A DNA stretch of 64,000 bases from the NCBI GenBank assembly GCA_025266875.1, contig JALLLT010000041.1:304819-368818 (forward strand). The letters run 5' to 3'. The notes beneath the pieces are model-generated. The model searched no databases and was not told the origin of the DNA. It worked only from the letters and a program-made list of their open reading frames with translations. The stretch is from Fennellomyces sp. T-0311. Lineage: Eukaryota; Mucoromycota; Mucoromycetes; Mucorales; Lichtheimiaceae. Positions 37,256 to 48,690 of the stretch are shown here, one piece after another (positions within the stretch are counted from its first letter, which is position 1; each line of letters opens with the position of its first letter). Made by a program: the position numbers and the translations under genes.

Positions 37256-37390
37256 ATGCCTTCTGTTAAGCCATGTTGCACCAAAATGAGCATTAATTGG
37301 CGTTCAAGGAGCGCAGGTCCGTGTTGTTTCTTTGTATGTAGGAGTAAACCTTTTTCTTTCTCTTGCACTGACAAAAAAAAGTTCATTTGA
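37256..37390 (+). CDS. Possible small cysteine-rich protein (44 aa)
   Basis: ATG at 37256 after an AGGAGAAG leader, downstream of a TATA-like element. The frame encodes MPSVKPCCTKMSINW, then AGPCCFFVCRSK, ending KKKFI, with six cysteines in 44 residues and a Lys-rich end. No family recognised; a metallothionein-like or secreted peptide is conceivable, but there is no signal peptide from this ATG. Support is only a promoter-like context plus cysteine content, so this may be a chance frame. Confidence 0.22.
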   Translation: MPSVKPCCTKMSINWRSRSAGPCCFFVCRSKPFSFSCTDKKKFI

Positions 37391-37902
37391 AAAGGTAATG
37401 TGATTTTCAACCATCAATGGTACCAACCAACAATTCAGATCTTAACGATCGTTCAGACATGCTTTCTTACGCTTAAAAAAGTTGCTCGATTGTCACGGTA
37501 ACTGTTGCCGTGACAACTTGCTTTTTTTTAGAGAACGCCACATCAAACACGCGACATGCAATTAATCAAACAAACTGGTATGAAAGCTACCCAGTATTTT
37601 ACAACTAATACCCATATAGCAAACAATCCAGCAAAATCAAATAGAAGGAGATTAATTCACATCACCCTCCAGCATTTTTTCCCAATCTCGTTAGATTAGG
37701 ACCCGACCTAAACTTTTTGTTCTTCTATCCTGCTTGAAGTTTCATCATTATTACGGAGAGAGATTGTCAATAAAGTTACGTTCAATTGTGCATCAAAGTG
37801 TTCAGAGATGGTAAGAAAAAACTACTTTTATATAGAAAAAAAGAACAATAAATTAAGCAAATTATAGAGGTTATTAAGTTGTAAGCGTCTCACTTCGTAT
37901 TT
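37391..37902. other. Convergent spacer with a 9-bp-stem palindrome
   Basis: About 510 bp, AT-rich. At 37489-37515 TTGTCACGG and CCGTGACAA form a 9-bp stem around a 9-nt loop, with T-runs nearby. It could be a terminator-like hairpin or a factor-binding palindrome. Nothing else recognised. Confidence 0.4.
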
Positions 37903-40211
37903 TTACATTGCTACTGCAGATTGTCGGCCATTTTGAATGGTGGATAAGGCCAAAAGCTTTCGACCGTCTTCTGCAACAGATAAAGTTTTGCTCTGAAGAC
38001 TCTTCATATATCGAGAGGATGCCAACATACGTTTAATTCCTTTTCGTGCATTCAACGGATATCGAGATGGAGTTGCCTTGACACACTGCTGATCTTGCTG
38101 ATGCCAGTCGAACGAACTTCCAATTTCAAACTTTTCTGAAGGTGCTGATGGAAAACAGCATGTTAAGCAGCGCTATTACGGTGATATTAATAAATGTTCA
38201 TACCTTTCCATCGTGGAGGTAAACTGACGCTTCTCTCCGGTGGCGGTGAAATCAATGTAATTCGCGGTAACGAGCAACGTTCAGCAGTACAGCCTTCCCA
38301 TGCCTCTCTCGCAGTTGCCACATTCAATTTATGACGAATATCGAGTCCTGCATCTCCTATACTATCCGGCTGGGTTCCGAATTGCTTTGGTGAGCGTACG
38401 TTGCCATGCCGAACAGGAGATAGTTGAGCAACAGGAGTGACGACCGTTGATCGTTTGTTGTTGCTCTGTGATATCCATTGGCTGATATTGCGCCGCATTT
38501 TGCGAAACGGTTTGATGGAAGATAATGACGACATGGATGACTTTCGACTATTGGCTTTGGTCGGCTCCAACGATGGAACATCACTTTCTGAACTGCTGTT
38601 GCTGATGGGGGTGATTTCTCGGAATATGTCCACACATAACCGACGATACGTATCTTTGGTCTCGGATGAATTTTCCACGTGAAGATAGTTTCCGGGAGGC
38701 GGATCCATCGAGATGGGGTGTACGAGAATGACAGGCACTTCCAACACTGCATCGGTACTGTGCCCTCCGCTTGTTAGACACAGCACATTCGGAAGATGTC
38801 CATCACTCACCTTGTCACAGACGAGACAGATACGCGGATGGAATAAGAAACATCGATCAATTTTTGATTGCGGATCGAGAAATGATTAGCCTTTTGCCTG
38901 TCAGTAAAGAACCACGGCTTTTGTCTTTTGTTGTTGCTTACAGGAGATTGGATGGCCAAGGTAACCTGATCCAACATGTTTTGTTCGATGGGCTGCCACC
39001 AATCAAAGTTGGACGAAGTTACCCTGGTGACCACTTCGCATGTCGACGTTACAGGCATGAGTCCAAAGCTTCCCGACAGCCCAGTCTGTGAAAAAGTGTT
39101 TTGCCGCCGCAACAACTCCAGCTTGAGGCAAGACACTTTCTGTTTTGATTGGTTGTTTATTTTCAGGTTTGCATAGATCGGTGTGCCTGCGATCCATATT
39201 GTTCGTGAGAGCGTCACCTGCAATTCCACAGACCGTCTGGCTTTCAGGACAGGCGATTGCCAGATATGTCGCGTTTCGTGGATAGGCATGTACAGTGTGG
39301 CATCGGATAAAGGGCGCGCTATGGCGTTTGGATAGACTAAGAGCGACCGCTCCGTTTTGATGGTTCGCTGAATTGGGCGTGGTCCATGCGCTTCTGAGCT
39401 ATCGAGGGTCATTTCACTACCCAAGCATGGTTATTTCTACATTAAGACCAGCAAAAAAACACCCACACTTACGCTTGCAATTGGTAGCGTACCCATGCCT
39501 TCTTGTCAGCATAACTTGCACCCAAATCAACTGGCAACTGAATCGTAAACGGAATCTTGAGGACACCAGAGTGATTGTAACACGCTGCAAGTACATCTTG
39601 ACCGTAATGAAAAATCGGTACTTCTAGGAATTGATATGTATGCGTTGCCGGATTGTAGTTTGCATAATCATGAATGTCTTTTTAAACCGGTCAGCACGGT
39701 GTTGAGCATATTAAAGTGGTATTTTACCTTCAACTCCCACGAGACGAAAAGTAAGACTTTCAATTCCGTCCAGTGCATCAGGCACAATCATATGTTGCTG
39801 AGGAAGATTCACCACTACTGTGCCCGATACCTCACCACCAGCTACAAAATGAGGAGCCTTGACGAATATGCGAAAATGCTTATGATGGAGCTTGCTAAAG
39901 TAATGCGATGTTTTCTCCGATGCCATGGTGACCAGGCTTCTTGAGGTCGACTTGGTGCGCGTCAACATCTTGTTGATCACACCGTTCGCGGACACGGATG
40001 TGGGTATCTTTGGCCAGTCGGCATGATCTCTCGTTGGCATGGGGGATTGGAAGCGGAGCGGCTCACTCGGCGGTGAGCACGTTGATATGGACTCTTCATG
40101 CTCAACGACGAGAGGAGTAACGCGTCGACTGGCGCGAATGTGCAGCATTTTAATGGCGGATTCATAGCACGAGCGCAATCGCCCGGCGGAGGGCTGTTTG
40201 TTGTGGTTCAT
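37903..40211 (-). CDS. Arrestin-fold protein (alpha-arrestin-like), five exons
   Basis: Model: 40211-39728, 39677-39473, 39416-38811, 38769-38204, 38144-37903; 700 aa. After a 120-residue N-terminal extension comes an arrestin-N domain: HFRIFVKAPHFVAGGEVSGT, then DGIESLTFRLVGVE and FLEVPIFHYGQDVL, with LKIPFTIQLPVDLGASYADK. The arrestin-C domain follows (IHETRHIWQSPVLKARRSVE, IAGTPIYANLKINNQSKQKV, KLIDVSYSIRVSVS, then VLEVPVILVHPIS). A Ser-rich region and basic tail complete it. Alpha-arrestins recruit Rsp5-type ligases to membrane cargo, but I see no PPxY here, only proline clusters (DPPPGNY, SPPPERS). A 51-nt in-frame segment starting with GTAAGCAA (38938-38888) could be an optional intron. 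The 41-nt intron 38810-38770 has a perfect CTAAC branch site. Confidence 0.85.
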
Positions 40212-40414
40212 GAGAGCTTAAAAAGGCAGTAGTTGAAGAAGAGCACGAGCGGAAGGTAGGGGGAAACATTCCCAAAGTAATGCTTTAGTTTTTTATTGAT
40301 GCATAAGGGAAGCGATGGGAATGTGTGAATTCTGCCTGAAATGCATCATCACGGTGTTTTTTTACCCTGCTGCTATTATTGCGATAACTATTAAATGTAT
40401 GATTGCATGAATTT

Positions 40415-41113
40415 TTACACTTGTTGATGTAAGATCGCAGTGCGTTGCTGCTCGTCCATGAATGAATGCTTGGCCTCTTCATCCGCGCCTTGGCCATCCA
40501 GCTGGATTGATTGCCGGTAATAGCGAGCCAGCACCGATCCAACAATCACCAGCTCGATTTCCAGGAAGAGCACCAACACGATCAGGTACTTGAGACCGTG
40601 AATCACATTGACAACACCACAAGCCCACTCGTTTCCGTCTTGGCGCAAAAGACACATGTCCAAGAAACTCCAAACACTTTGGTGCTGCGTCGACATTGCC
40701 GTCATTGTCTTGCGATCAAACAGAATGCAAAAGATCCAGCTCAGTGCCAGTCCGAATGGCATGAGAACGTTGCAACAAAGTAGGTCCAGAGCAACACGAC
40801 TCGAGTCTCGCATCTCTTGCTCTTCTTGTCTGCGGCTACTTGTTAACAACAGGAATAACGGACAGAATACCGATGCTTGGGCCGCGACCAACGTCGATAT
40901 CAGTCGTCGGTCTTGTATCATTTCCAATAGTATCGTCGACTCGCGTGCCTCGTCATGGCTGTAATGGTGTGAATTGCGTGAAAACAATGAGAATATGGGA
41001 ATTGTGTGTGAGCTGTAGATGCTGAGTGATGCCGCAACCACTAGGATGGCTAATATGAGCACAAGTGTTCGTGTCCATTGGATTCCGGAGAGTATTGTTG
41101 TGGACAATGCCAT
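40415..41113 (-). CDS. Four-pass membrane protein, function unknown
   Basis: Single exon, 232 aa, true ATG at 41113. Four hydrophobic segments: about 14-33 (TLVLILAILVVAASLSIYSS), 73-92 (LVAAQASVFCPLFLLLTS), 108-130 (LDLLCCNVLMPFGLALSWIF) and 172-197 (YLIVLVLFLEIELVIVGSVL). The loop after TM1 is Ser/His-rich and the C-terminal tail is Gln-rich. The layout resembles tetraspan/MARVEL-like fungal proteins but no signature was recognised. Start and stop are well separated from neighbours. It diverges from the RING E3 gene and lies 203 bp downstream of the arrestin start on the same strand. Confidence 0.65.
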   Translation of the reverse strand: MALSTTILSGIQWTRTLVLILAILVVAASLSIYSSHTIPIFSLFSRNSHHYSHDEARESTILLEMIQDRRLISTLVAAQASVFCPLFLLLTSSRRQEEQEMRDSSRVALDLLCCNVLMPFGLALSWIFCILFDRKTMTAMSTQHQSVWSFLDMCLLRQDGNEWACGVVNVIHGLKYLIVLVLFLEIELVIVGSVLARYYRQSIQLDGQGADEEAKHSFMDEQQRTAILHQQV

Positions 41114-42114
41114 TTTACAAAGTTAAAAAATAAAAGAGAGAGAAAATGGAGTCTGCTTAAGAACCACAGAAAAGCAAATAATGAAAAGAAGGGGTCAGGT
41201 TGACCTTAAGGGGGGACGCCAGCGGCTCAATGATTTGGTTAAATAACGACAAACTGGGAAGGTCCGTCCGTCTATGCATGCACTCGGGTTAATTGTCAGC
41301 CGAATTGGAAAAGTTTCTTAGGCGGGAAGCGCCGTTTCTGATGCGTTATTTGGCTGATGGATCTTTTTTATGATCTAATCCTACTCCTTCGTTCTTGGCA
41401 ACTTTTTATATCACTGGGTATACTAAGTTGCTAGGAAACTATAGATCACCGTTGCTCATGGCGACTCTTCACAGCATTTGCGTCTCAACCCTTAAACCCT
41501 GGTGTCGTCCAAACAAAATGCAAGGGCAAGCGGCTTACAGTATCATCCAATTTTGCAGATATTGCATTCAATGCAGCAACACAGATAATGTTTTATCACG
41601 GGGAAAAAAAGGCACCATCAAAAACTCACGAGATCGGCATTTGATAGCAATACATTCCACTGATAACCTGAGCAAATAAAAAGAGACGAGACAATTGCAT
41701 CATCTTCCATTTCTGATTTACATTCTGTACCACAGTAACCCTTTTCTATCACCATCTCATTCAATCGATTATGTTTATAAACAGCAGCAAATCCATGCTG
41801 CGGTCGAACTTGGCTTTTTCTCCGTGATGCGTATGTAGGATTAAAAAAAGCTTGATCGAGGATCCAAACAGAGTAGCCTAAATACATCACGAACATGCAA
41901 AAGACGAGAAATTGATTTCATGGATTAGAGACACCCTCCGAGAGTCACGCCCATAAGATTTGAGGTGCCGTCGGCAATGCCCGCTTCAGAATTCTTTCTT
42001 TTTCTCGACGCTACTCTTTGTTTCGACACTACTACAAGCGAACCAAGAGTTGTCAGTTTATCTCTATCTCTTGTTTTATACTCGTATTAGTACTTGGCAC
42101 CAAGGTAATCCGCA
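41114..42114. other. Divergent intergenic region
   Basis: 1.0 kb between the four-pass membrane protein (minus) and the RING E3 gene (plus). It holds both promoters. Small frames at 41395-41679 and 41618-41896 overlap on opposite strands without recognisable content. Confidence 0.45.
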
Positions 42115-43908
42115 ATGTCTACCAGTCCTTCATCCCGGCAAGAATCGCAACCACGGTACTGGTGCTACACGTGTAACGCCGAAGTACAGATTTACATGGC
42201 TCCAGACCTCACCTGCCAACAGTGCAACGAACAGTTTATCGAAGAAGTATGGACAAATCGTTTCATGTTCTCGAATTCGCTGGCGTTGCTTTACTGATTT
42301 GTTTTTTGTGTTTGACATTTTTAATAGATTGACTCGGAAAACGATCCACAAAGCTTCTTGGCGGGCGCAGAGGATAACCAAGGCGCAGGCGGTGACCGAG
42401 GCGCAGAAGGTTTATCAAACACTACATTTTTCCGCTACGAAACTGGCGACGACGATGATATCTTTCATATTTACGCTCCCATGGGTGGTCGCAATGAAGG
42501 AGGAGAGGAGGCTGGCAATCCCAATCAACCACTGGCAGCAATGCTACAGAACCTGCTATCAAGTATGCTGGGCCCGGCAGGAATGCCTCCTCCTCCACCA
42601 GGAGGTCAAAGTCCCGGCGCGCAACCAACAAGTCCTGGTGCCAATGAAGGAGAGGGAGAAGCAGGATCACAACAACAGCAACAACAACAACAACGACAAC
42701 CTTACTTGTTTTACGGCAGCATGCTCGATGGAAATGTGCAGTTTCGTCCGATGAACATGCCTTCTCAGCAAAACGGAGAAGGAGGTGATATGAGAGCAGA
42801 ATTCACGTTTGAAATGCATAATAATCGGTCAACAGAGGAGCAGGAAGAGGGTCGCGGTGATGGAAACAGGCCACCGAACCTCACGGCCAGGTAAAACGAA
42901 AAGGCAGGGCTTTTTTGGGTGCGTTCTAAAACTGTGGACAGCTTGATGCAGATTCTGTCGGCCATTGCTGGTGGCGGCCCCCTGGGCGAAGGATTTGTCG
43001 GCAATCCAGATGACTATGTGTTTTCACAAACCGCTTTAGACAACATTATTAGTCAGCTGATGGAACAGACAAGCGGGTAAGCGTTATCATGGCGTGAACA
43101 TACGATCAAAGGGTTTATTTCGTTTAATAATGTCAGGAGAAACGCGCCACCACCTGCCCCCGAAGCGGTCATCGATTCATTGCCAAAAAGGAAACTTACT
43201 GACCAGGAAATCGGTAAATGGAATTCGTTCGAATGATCTAGAGAAAAAAATGACTGAGTAATCAACCGTTGTAGCTCAGCAGACCGATTGTGCCGTATGT
43301 AAGGACGAATTCGACGCAACTGAGCAGGTCATCGAACTGCCATGTGCACATGTGTTTCATGACGAGTGCATCAAGCCATGGCTTAAAGTAAACGGAACAT
43401 GTCCTGTGTGGTAAGTTGGGAACCGCGTATGCATGCCAGACAGCTGATATCACAGAAAACTAGTCGACATAGTGTTGTGGACGAACCGGATAAATCAGGC
43501 CACGACGATAACAACGCATCGTCGTCACAGCAACCTGACGACCCTCCAAGACGGCCTAGCAACGGCAATTCACAACAGGCTCCTCCTCCATCATCATCTG
43601 CGTCTCCTGCACAAGGAAACCAAGCACCTGATACCACATCAACGTTATCCTCGCTGCTTTTTGAAGGTGCTCGTCAAATGTACAACAGCACTAGTCGATC
43701 CCCGTCATCCGGATGGCACTCATCTATCCCTGGTCCCTTCACTTGGGGTCCAGGAGGACGAACCACAAACAACCCTACCTCATCATCCAACAACAACAAC
43801 AACAACAACACCAACAATAATAGTAATGGCAACAACAACGACAATACCCAGCAACAGCGCTCCAACGATTCCAACAACAATGATATGATGGACCTTGATT
43901 TGGATTAG
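42115..43908 (+). CDS. RING-H2 E3 ubiquitin ligase, RNF115/RNF126-like, six exons
   Basis: Model: 42115-42246, 42328-42890, 42942-43076, 43137-43213, 43275-43410, 43464-43908; 495 aa. Residues about 14-44 form an N-terminal zinc ribbon (YWCYTCNAEVQIYMAPDLTC, then QQCNEQFIEE) like the BCA2/RNF126 ubiquitin-binding finger. A low-complexity middle carries poly-Gln and Pro stretches. LMQILSAIAGGGPLGEGFVG and DNIISQLMEQTSG precede the RING-H2 (about 308-348): CAVCKDEFDATEQVIELPCA, then [21 protein letters not shown] and a final R. All eight zinc ligands are present in C3H2C3 order. The acceptor at 43463 (AACTAG) restores CR; an earlier AG at 43455 would create a stop. The tail is Ser/Asn-rich with an AAC repeat. 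Family members act in protein quality control and receptor sorting. Confidence 0.92.
43786..43880 (+). repeat. AAC-type asparagine repeat in the RING E3 tail
   Basis: Imperfect AAC/AAT run coding for Asn with Thr/Gly/Asp interruptions near the C-terminus of the RING E3. A slippage-prone coding microsatellite. Confidence 0.8.
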
Positions 43909-44032
43909 AGAGCCAACTTTAAAAAAAAACCTTGCAGATCATTATAGGATTCGTCCCCGCTGTATATTGAAGAAAAAAAGAGTTACAAAGACGGGACGAT
44001 TGCCAGAGGAAGAGAGAGAATGTGTGTGTGTG

Positions 44033-44935
44033 TTAAGACGAATGTGAATGAACCAGACGATACCGAGATTTCAATGAAAGTGCCACCAGGGCTGTGGATA
44101 TGGAAAGAATTCCAATGCAAGAGATTATGGCATACACGCAACCGTACTGGATTGTTTCCGATGAGTTCAATAAGGTCTGGCAAAAGGGGGTGAGTAGTAT
44201 GCCGAATGCGTTCGTTCGCGGAAACTTACCACGTAGGATGCACCGAAATGTGATGTAATAACCCATGCAACACGAAGCATGCCGATTGGTTTTTTGATAT
44301 TGGAGAACCCGTCGAATGCAATCATCATCCATGTTATATGCAACAATGAGAACAACGAAGTCGTCACGGCTGAAATGAAAAAAGTCGTTGCTCCCGGACA
44401 CGAAGGACACATTATCACGCCCGGACCGATGGATTCAACCAGTAGTGATATATAGCTGACGAGCGCGGTGGTGAGAGCATAGCCGAAGCCAGTGACAAAG
44501 GAGAATATAGACTGATTGAGTGGCGAATGCGGATTTGCAGATACAACGTTAAGTCCTGCTTCTGAACGTCTGAAATTGTTAGTCGACCCTCTTGTTCCTG
44601 GCTTGTCTTACCTTAGCAGCAAAAAGAAAAACCAGCGAAATATCTCCTGGACGGTGATGCTATACGCAATGCTCACTGGATGAAGTGATTGTGCTGCTTT
44701 GGCAAAGTACCAGATGACACTTGATATGAGCAGCGCAATCAGACAGAAGAAGGCGCTGTAAAAAGAGAAGAATTTCGCTGTTGATGCAGGACATTCTCTC
44801 GCAAGGGATCAATGGAGTATACCTGGACACCATCAACAGCACATATTGCGCATTCTGACCGATATACAGGAAGAATATGGAAAGAATAGGACCATATGCG
44901 GTGAGCAAACATCCAAAAAAAGTGTACAATGACAT
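44033..44935 (-). CDS. APH1: APH-1, gamma-secretase complex subunit, four exons
   Basis: Scaffold subunit of the presenilin intramembrane protease. Model: 44935-44823, 44755-44612, 44569-44230, 44176-44033; 246 aa, the family's usual length. Seven hydrophobic segments can be placed. Family landmarks: N-terminal FFGCLLTAYGPILSIF; TM3 TVQEIFRWFFFLLL and the RRSEAGLN loop; TM4 FVTGFGYALTTALVS followed by ESIGPG (animal proteins have SLGPG here); TM5 LLHITWMMIAFDG with H163; TM6 WVITSHFGASYV with H193. The two membrane histidines occupy the positions conserved in animal APH-1. The animal TM4 GxxxGxxxG series is reduced to G-x3-A-x3-A, still small residues. A TG microsatellite sits just past the stop. 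The gene lies 49 bp downstream of SPC2 on the same strand and converges with the RING E3 gene. Confidence 0.92.
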
Positions 44936-44984
44936 CAAGCACGAATTCGTGTTCCACTGTACCAATTTATTACTGGGTGTAACA

Positions 44985-45747
44985 CTAATCCTTGTGCATT
45001 TGTCGCGTCAACGACTCATTCTGCTCCTTTAAATCCTTGTTCACCGCTTCCGTTGCCAGCACTCCATCCTCCGTAAACCATGACGACGCATTCTTTGTCA
45101 ATTTGATCTTGGTCACCTTGTGCGCAACCTGATCCTGATATTGCATCTGGATCGTGTAATCTGGCGAGTACTTTTGCATTTCGCTGGAAACCGTTAAAAT
45201 GCCCTGTCGCTACTGATCATATCAGTATACAATCGAACCATGCGCCATCCGCCTTACCTCTCCCTTGGCATCGGTCTTGTAGCCAACAAAAATCTCATTC
45301 TGTTCAATTAATGCGCCGTAGAGCCATGATGTGCCTTGCAAGAGCCAGAACACTACCACCGCAACAAGCAGGATGGGCTTGGCTTCTTCAAAGCTGGTAT
45401 AATACTCAAATAGGAACGCGCCACCTGCAAGCAAACATGAAGAGTAACCTAGCAAAAGCTTGATATCCGTATGTACATGTCCTTCCTTATAGCCACCTTC
45501 CTCGCTACCAAGAAACTGAAACAATACGTGTTAGACCCAGTCAGCAACAGCTTGGCATATCTTGCTTTACTTTGCGGACTTGATCATCTACAGCATTCTT
45601 GATTTGTGTACCATCGTACTTGTTGCTGATCTCTACTGGCTCTTCAGCGTTGGTCGTGTCTTTTTTTTTGTTTAAAAAAAAGTTTGTGAATTATGAAGGT
45701 CTCATCTGATGGTGCCGATTGTTACCTTGCTCTTTTGTATCTGTCAT
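44985..45747 (-). CDS. SPC2: Signal peptidase complex subunit 2 (SPC25/SPCS2), four exons
   Basis: Non-catalytic subunit of the ER signal peptidase, which contacts the translocon. Model: 45747-45726, 45659-45571, 45515-45258, 45203-44985; 195 aa. The N-terminal cytosolic part reads EISNKYDGTQIKNAVDDQVR. Two membrane spans follow: HTDIKLLLGYSSCLLAGGAF and PILLVAVVVFWLLQGTSWLY, separated by FEYYTSFEEAKP. The C-terminal cytosolic part includes ALIEQNEIFVGYK and YTIQMQYQDQVAHKVTKIKL. For the last exon the acceptor GCGACAG at 45204 is used, because it alone keeps frame and gives KGEGILTVSSEMQKYSPDY; a later CCAG does not fit. Length and topology match fungal Spc2 and animal SPCS2. Its stop is only 49 bp from the ATG of APH-1. 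Confidence 0.9.
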
Positions 45748-48690
45748 AGCTGCAAAGGTGAATGCTTAACTGAGGAAGGTCGCGGTTAGAAAAACGATGA
45801 TCAAGGAGCAAACGTGGCGCTTTGACATTTACTCTTGGACCGACAAGTTATGTGTGTGTTTACAGCCAACCACGCTTATCGTTACACGATCATGTCCCTT
45901 AATACCCGCTGCGCATGCAGCATTTGCCACTTGTTCTCTTTTTACTGCCCCCACCCCTCTCTCATATCCTAAAGCTCTTGACGTACCACGAATGATGATC
46001 ATGCGGGTATCTGTGGACATTAATCACGAAAAAGAAAGGTATGAACAGGGTGTTACCGTGTGTAGTAAATGCATGATGCGTACATTTCCCGCAAGGTGGA
46101 TGTACTTCATTGTAAACAAGAGAGGTAGTACACTTCAATTATGTAAATACAGCATATTGCATAAAAGGTACCAATTACTGACCGGCAGTTTTGGCCATCC
46201 TTTTCTGCTACCTGTATTTATTTGTTTTCGGAGAAGAATGCGATCTATAGTGTAATCCCGTTTTTTCCACAGGCGGTTTTTCAGAAGATGTAGTGCAAAA
46301 ACTGAGGGTGTGCAAAAATCGCGGGTGAATTGGCAGAGAAGTTGAGCGGGTTGGGCGAGATCCTGATGCAAAAAGCGGGGGTATACAAAGAGCGAAGTTC
46401 TACTGTATATGGCCTACATTCGTTGTATTGGAGATAATGGATGGATAAGCGAGGACTTAAAAGAGATGAAAAACAATAAAAGGACTCTAGGACTATAACC
46501 AGTATGTTGCAGTTGAATACGTATTCCAAGAAGCATAGATCGGGCCGTCGGATGACAAGTCTATCCTTCTTGCTCCTTTTTATATCATGTTAATTTCAGA
46601 CATTGTTTTACAATATCCGCAAGTACTTTTATCCTTTCAACTTCGAAGATGGTGTGCTCGTGAATTCTTTTATTGTTGATGGTTGGTATGTCGCACAGTC
46701 GAGAAGATATAGGTTATGATTTTTATGCTCAATAGAACACAGTCCTCAAGCCAGTGGTCACGTTATAAAAGAAACGAAGCATTTGTTAATGACACAATAT
46801 GAGTGGAAGATCCCGCCACTTCTACTAGAGATTTTCCCGTGCCTGAGAAGTTTATTCACGACCTATAGGCAGTTGATGTGGACCAACGACATGAACATAC
46901 GCAAAAAGTGGTGATAGCCAAAAAGCTGGCCATTAGAACGTAACGGACAAGGATATTATCAAACCTTTTCGACAGTACCAGCCTCAAGCAAACGACATTC
47001 CAAATTCACTTCCACTACAGTCTAATGTGCAAGAGAGTTTCGCACTAGAGCAAAGCAGCAAACACGAAATAGACACATTTGAACAGCCATTCTCAGAGGG
47101 TATCTTGGACAATTAAAGCAATACGTTGCTCAAACATGTGCCATCCGATGCCTCCGAGTCTTCGGACGAAGAATTCTTGATAATGGTTAAAACTGTGTTG
47201 GGAATTGACAACGAGAGCATGTTTCCCAAAGCAGCCAAGCTCCGTTTTTTTTAACATTGGCGTCCAATATGGGAGTGCTTTCAAGTTAAACGTTGTTGAA
47301 AATATTTTGGACTTGCTAGTACCTATGTATATAAAGACCGTAGGCAGTAATACCTTCCGACTTATGATAGCTATGCAATTCGATTAATTTGATCCAGTAT
47401 TGCCACCAGTAGTGAACAAAGGTGGATCAACAAAGAAGATAAATTGACAACAGACACCCGTGGATGCGATTGTGAGCACTCTGATACAGAGTATGCTCGG
47501 GCAGTCGTTCGGCTACCAAGAGGCAAATCCCGGTGATAATTCAACAACGAGATACTCTCTTTGCGCCAATACTCTAACGCATGTTTTCTTTTTGAGATAC
47601 TGTGTTATTGAGTACGATTACCCAACCCTAACGTTCCTAATCAACGATAAGAAGGAAAGGATTGCTACAGTGTACTCTGAATTTAACCATTTTGTAATGC
47701 TGGCAGGATATAGCTTGGTTTTTACAGATGCATAAGATCTGTCAAGGGTTTTACTGAGAAAAGCCAGATGTATAACAATCCTTGAAGCATTATCGAGCCT
47801 GCATTACATGTCACTCTTATTTTTGGCATTGCAGGACTCCAGCAGATTCTACTAATTTGGGTAACACAGCACGGAACCCTACATCCAACACGTCAACCTG
47901 TAACTATATTGCTTAGGTACTTCACGTAATCAATAACACGAGCTTAAAGCGGCATGATTATGACATATAATGTGATTACTATGCCTTGGTCTACGTTCCG
48001 CGAGGAAGAAATCTACTGCCTATGGAAGCAGGTCTTTAAGCCTTTCACTCCAGATAAACTATGGAACTTCCAACTTTGGCCAATATAAATAAAATACTTG
48101 TTGATTTCTTTCCATGAGTATTTTTTGCATACGTACATGATAAATAAGTAAACACTTTCGTGTTAGTGTAAAAATAATGAAGCACCAGACAGCTCACGCT
48201 AATAAGAAAATGATCGGGCGCCATGCATAAAGTACGACAGCGCCGTGTACTACACACTTGGCCCGCTGGGAATTCGTGTCTCACCAAGATAAAAAGAGAA
48301 TCAAGCGCCAGCTATTAATAAACTGAAGGATCGCTTCAAGAAAAAAAAAGTAACTCAAAGCTGCATTAATTGTGTAATTTATCCATAGTAAGCCAAAAGG
48401 TCAGGATGAACGATTGTCACGTTATGTTAGAGTAGTATATATGTCCAGGCGTAGTAACGGGCTCCAATGTGCTGCTTATGTTGCACATGGAATGGCTGAA
48501 AATGATGTATACGTAATGGAAGTTCGAGCAAAGTTAAATAGTCAGAGGGGCGGGTGTCAGCTGCTACCCAAACCCTTGACCCCCCAGCGCAAAATACACC
48601 TCCTCCCCCCCCCCGCGCACTCGTCGGTCGTTTTCAAAAAGCCTTTTACACTTTTTTCTCATTCTTACCTTTATCCATTAATTGAAAGAC
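45748..48690. other. Intergenic region, with possible relic sequence at 46.8-47.8 kb
   Basis: About 2.9 kb without a supported gene. Between about 46800 and 47750 several short pieces look protein-like (DASESSDEEFLIMVKTVLGI near 47147; a 91-codon frame at 47460-47735) but are broken by stops in every frame, as in a decayed gene or transposon. A poly-C run (about 48606-48615) and pyrimidine tracts precede the SSH4-like gene. Confidence 0.4.

Noticed and set aside
37489..37515. 9-bp-stem hairpin as a bacterial-type terminator
   Set aside because: The genome is eukaryotic. It is kept only as a palindrome without an assigned role.
45797..46255. 152-codon frame upstream of SPC2
   Set aside because: No domain, overlaps the SPC2 promoter, and antisense frames are equally long.
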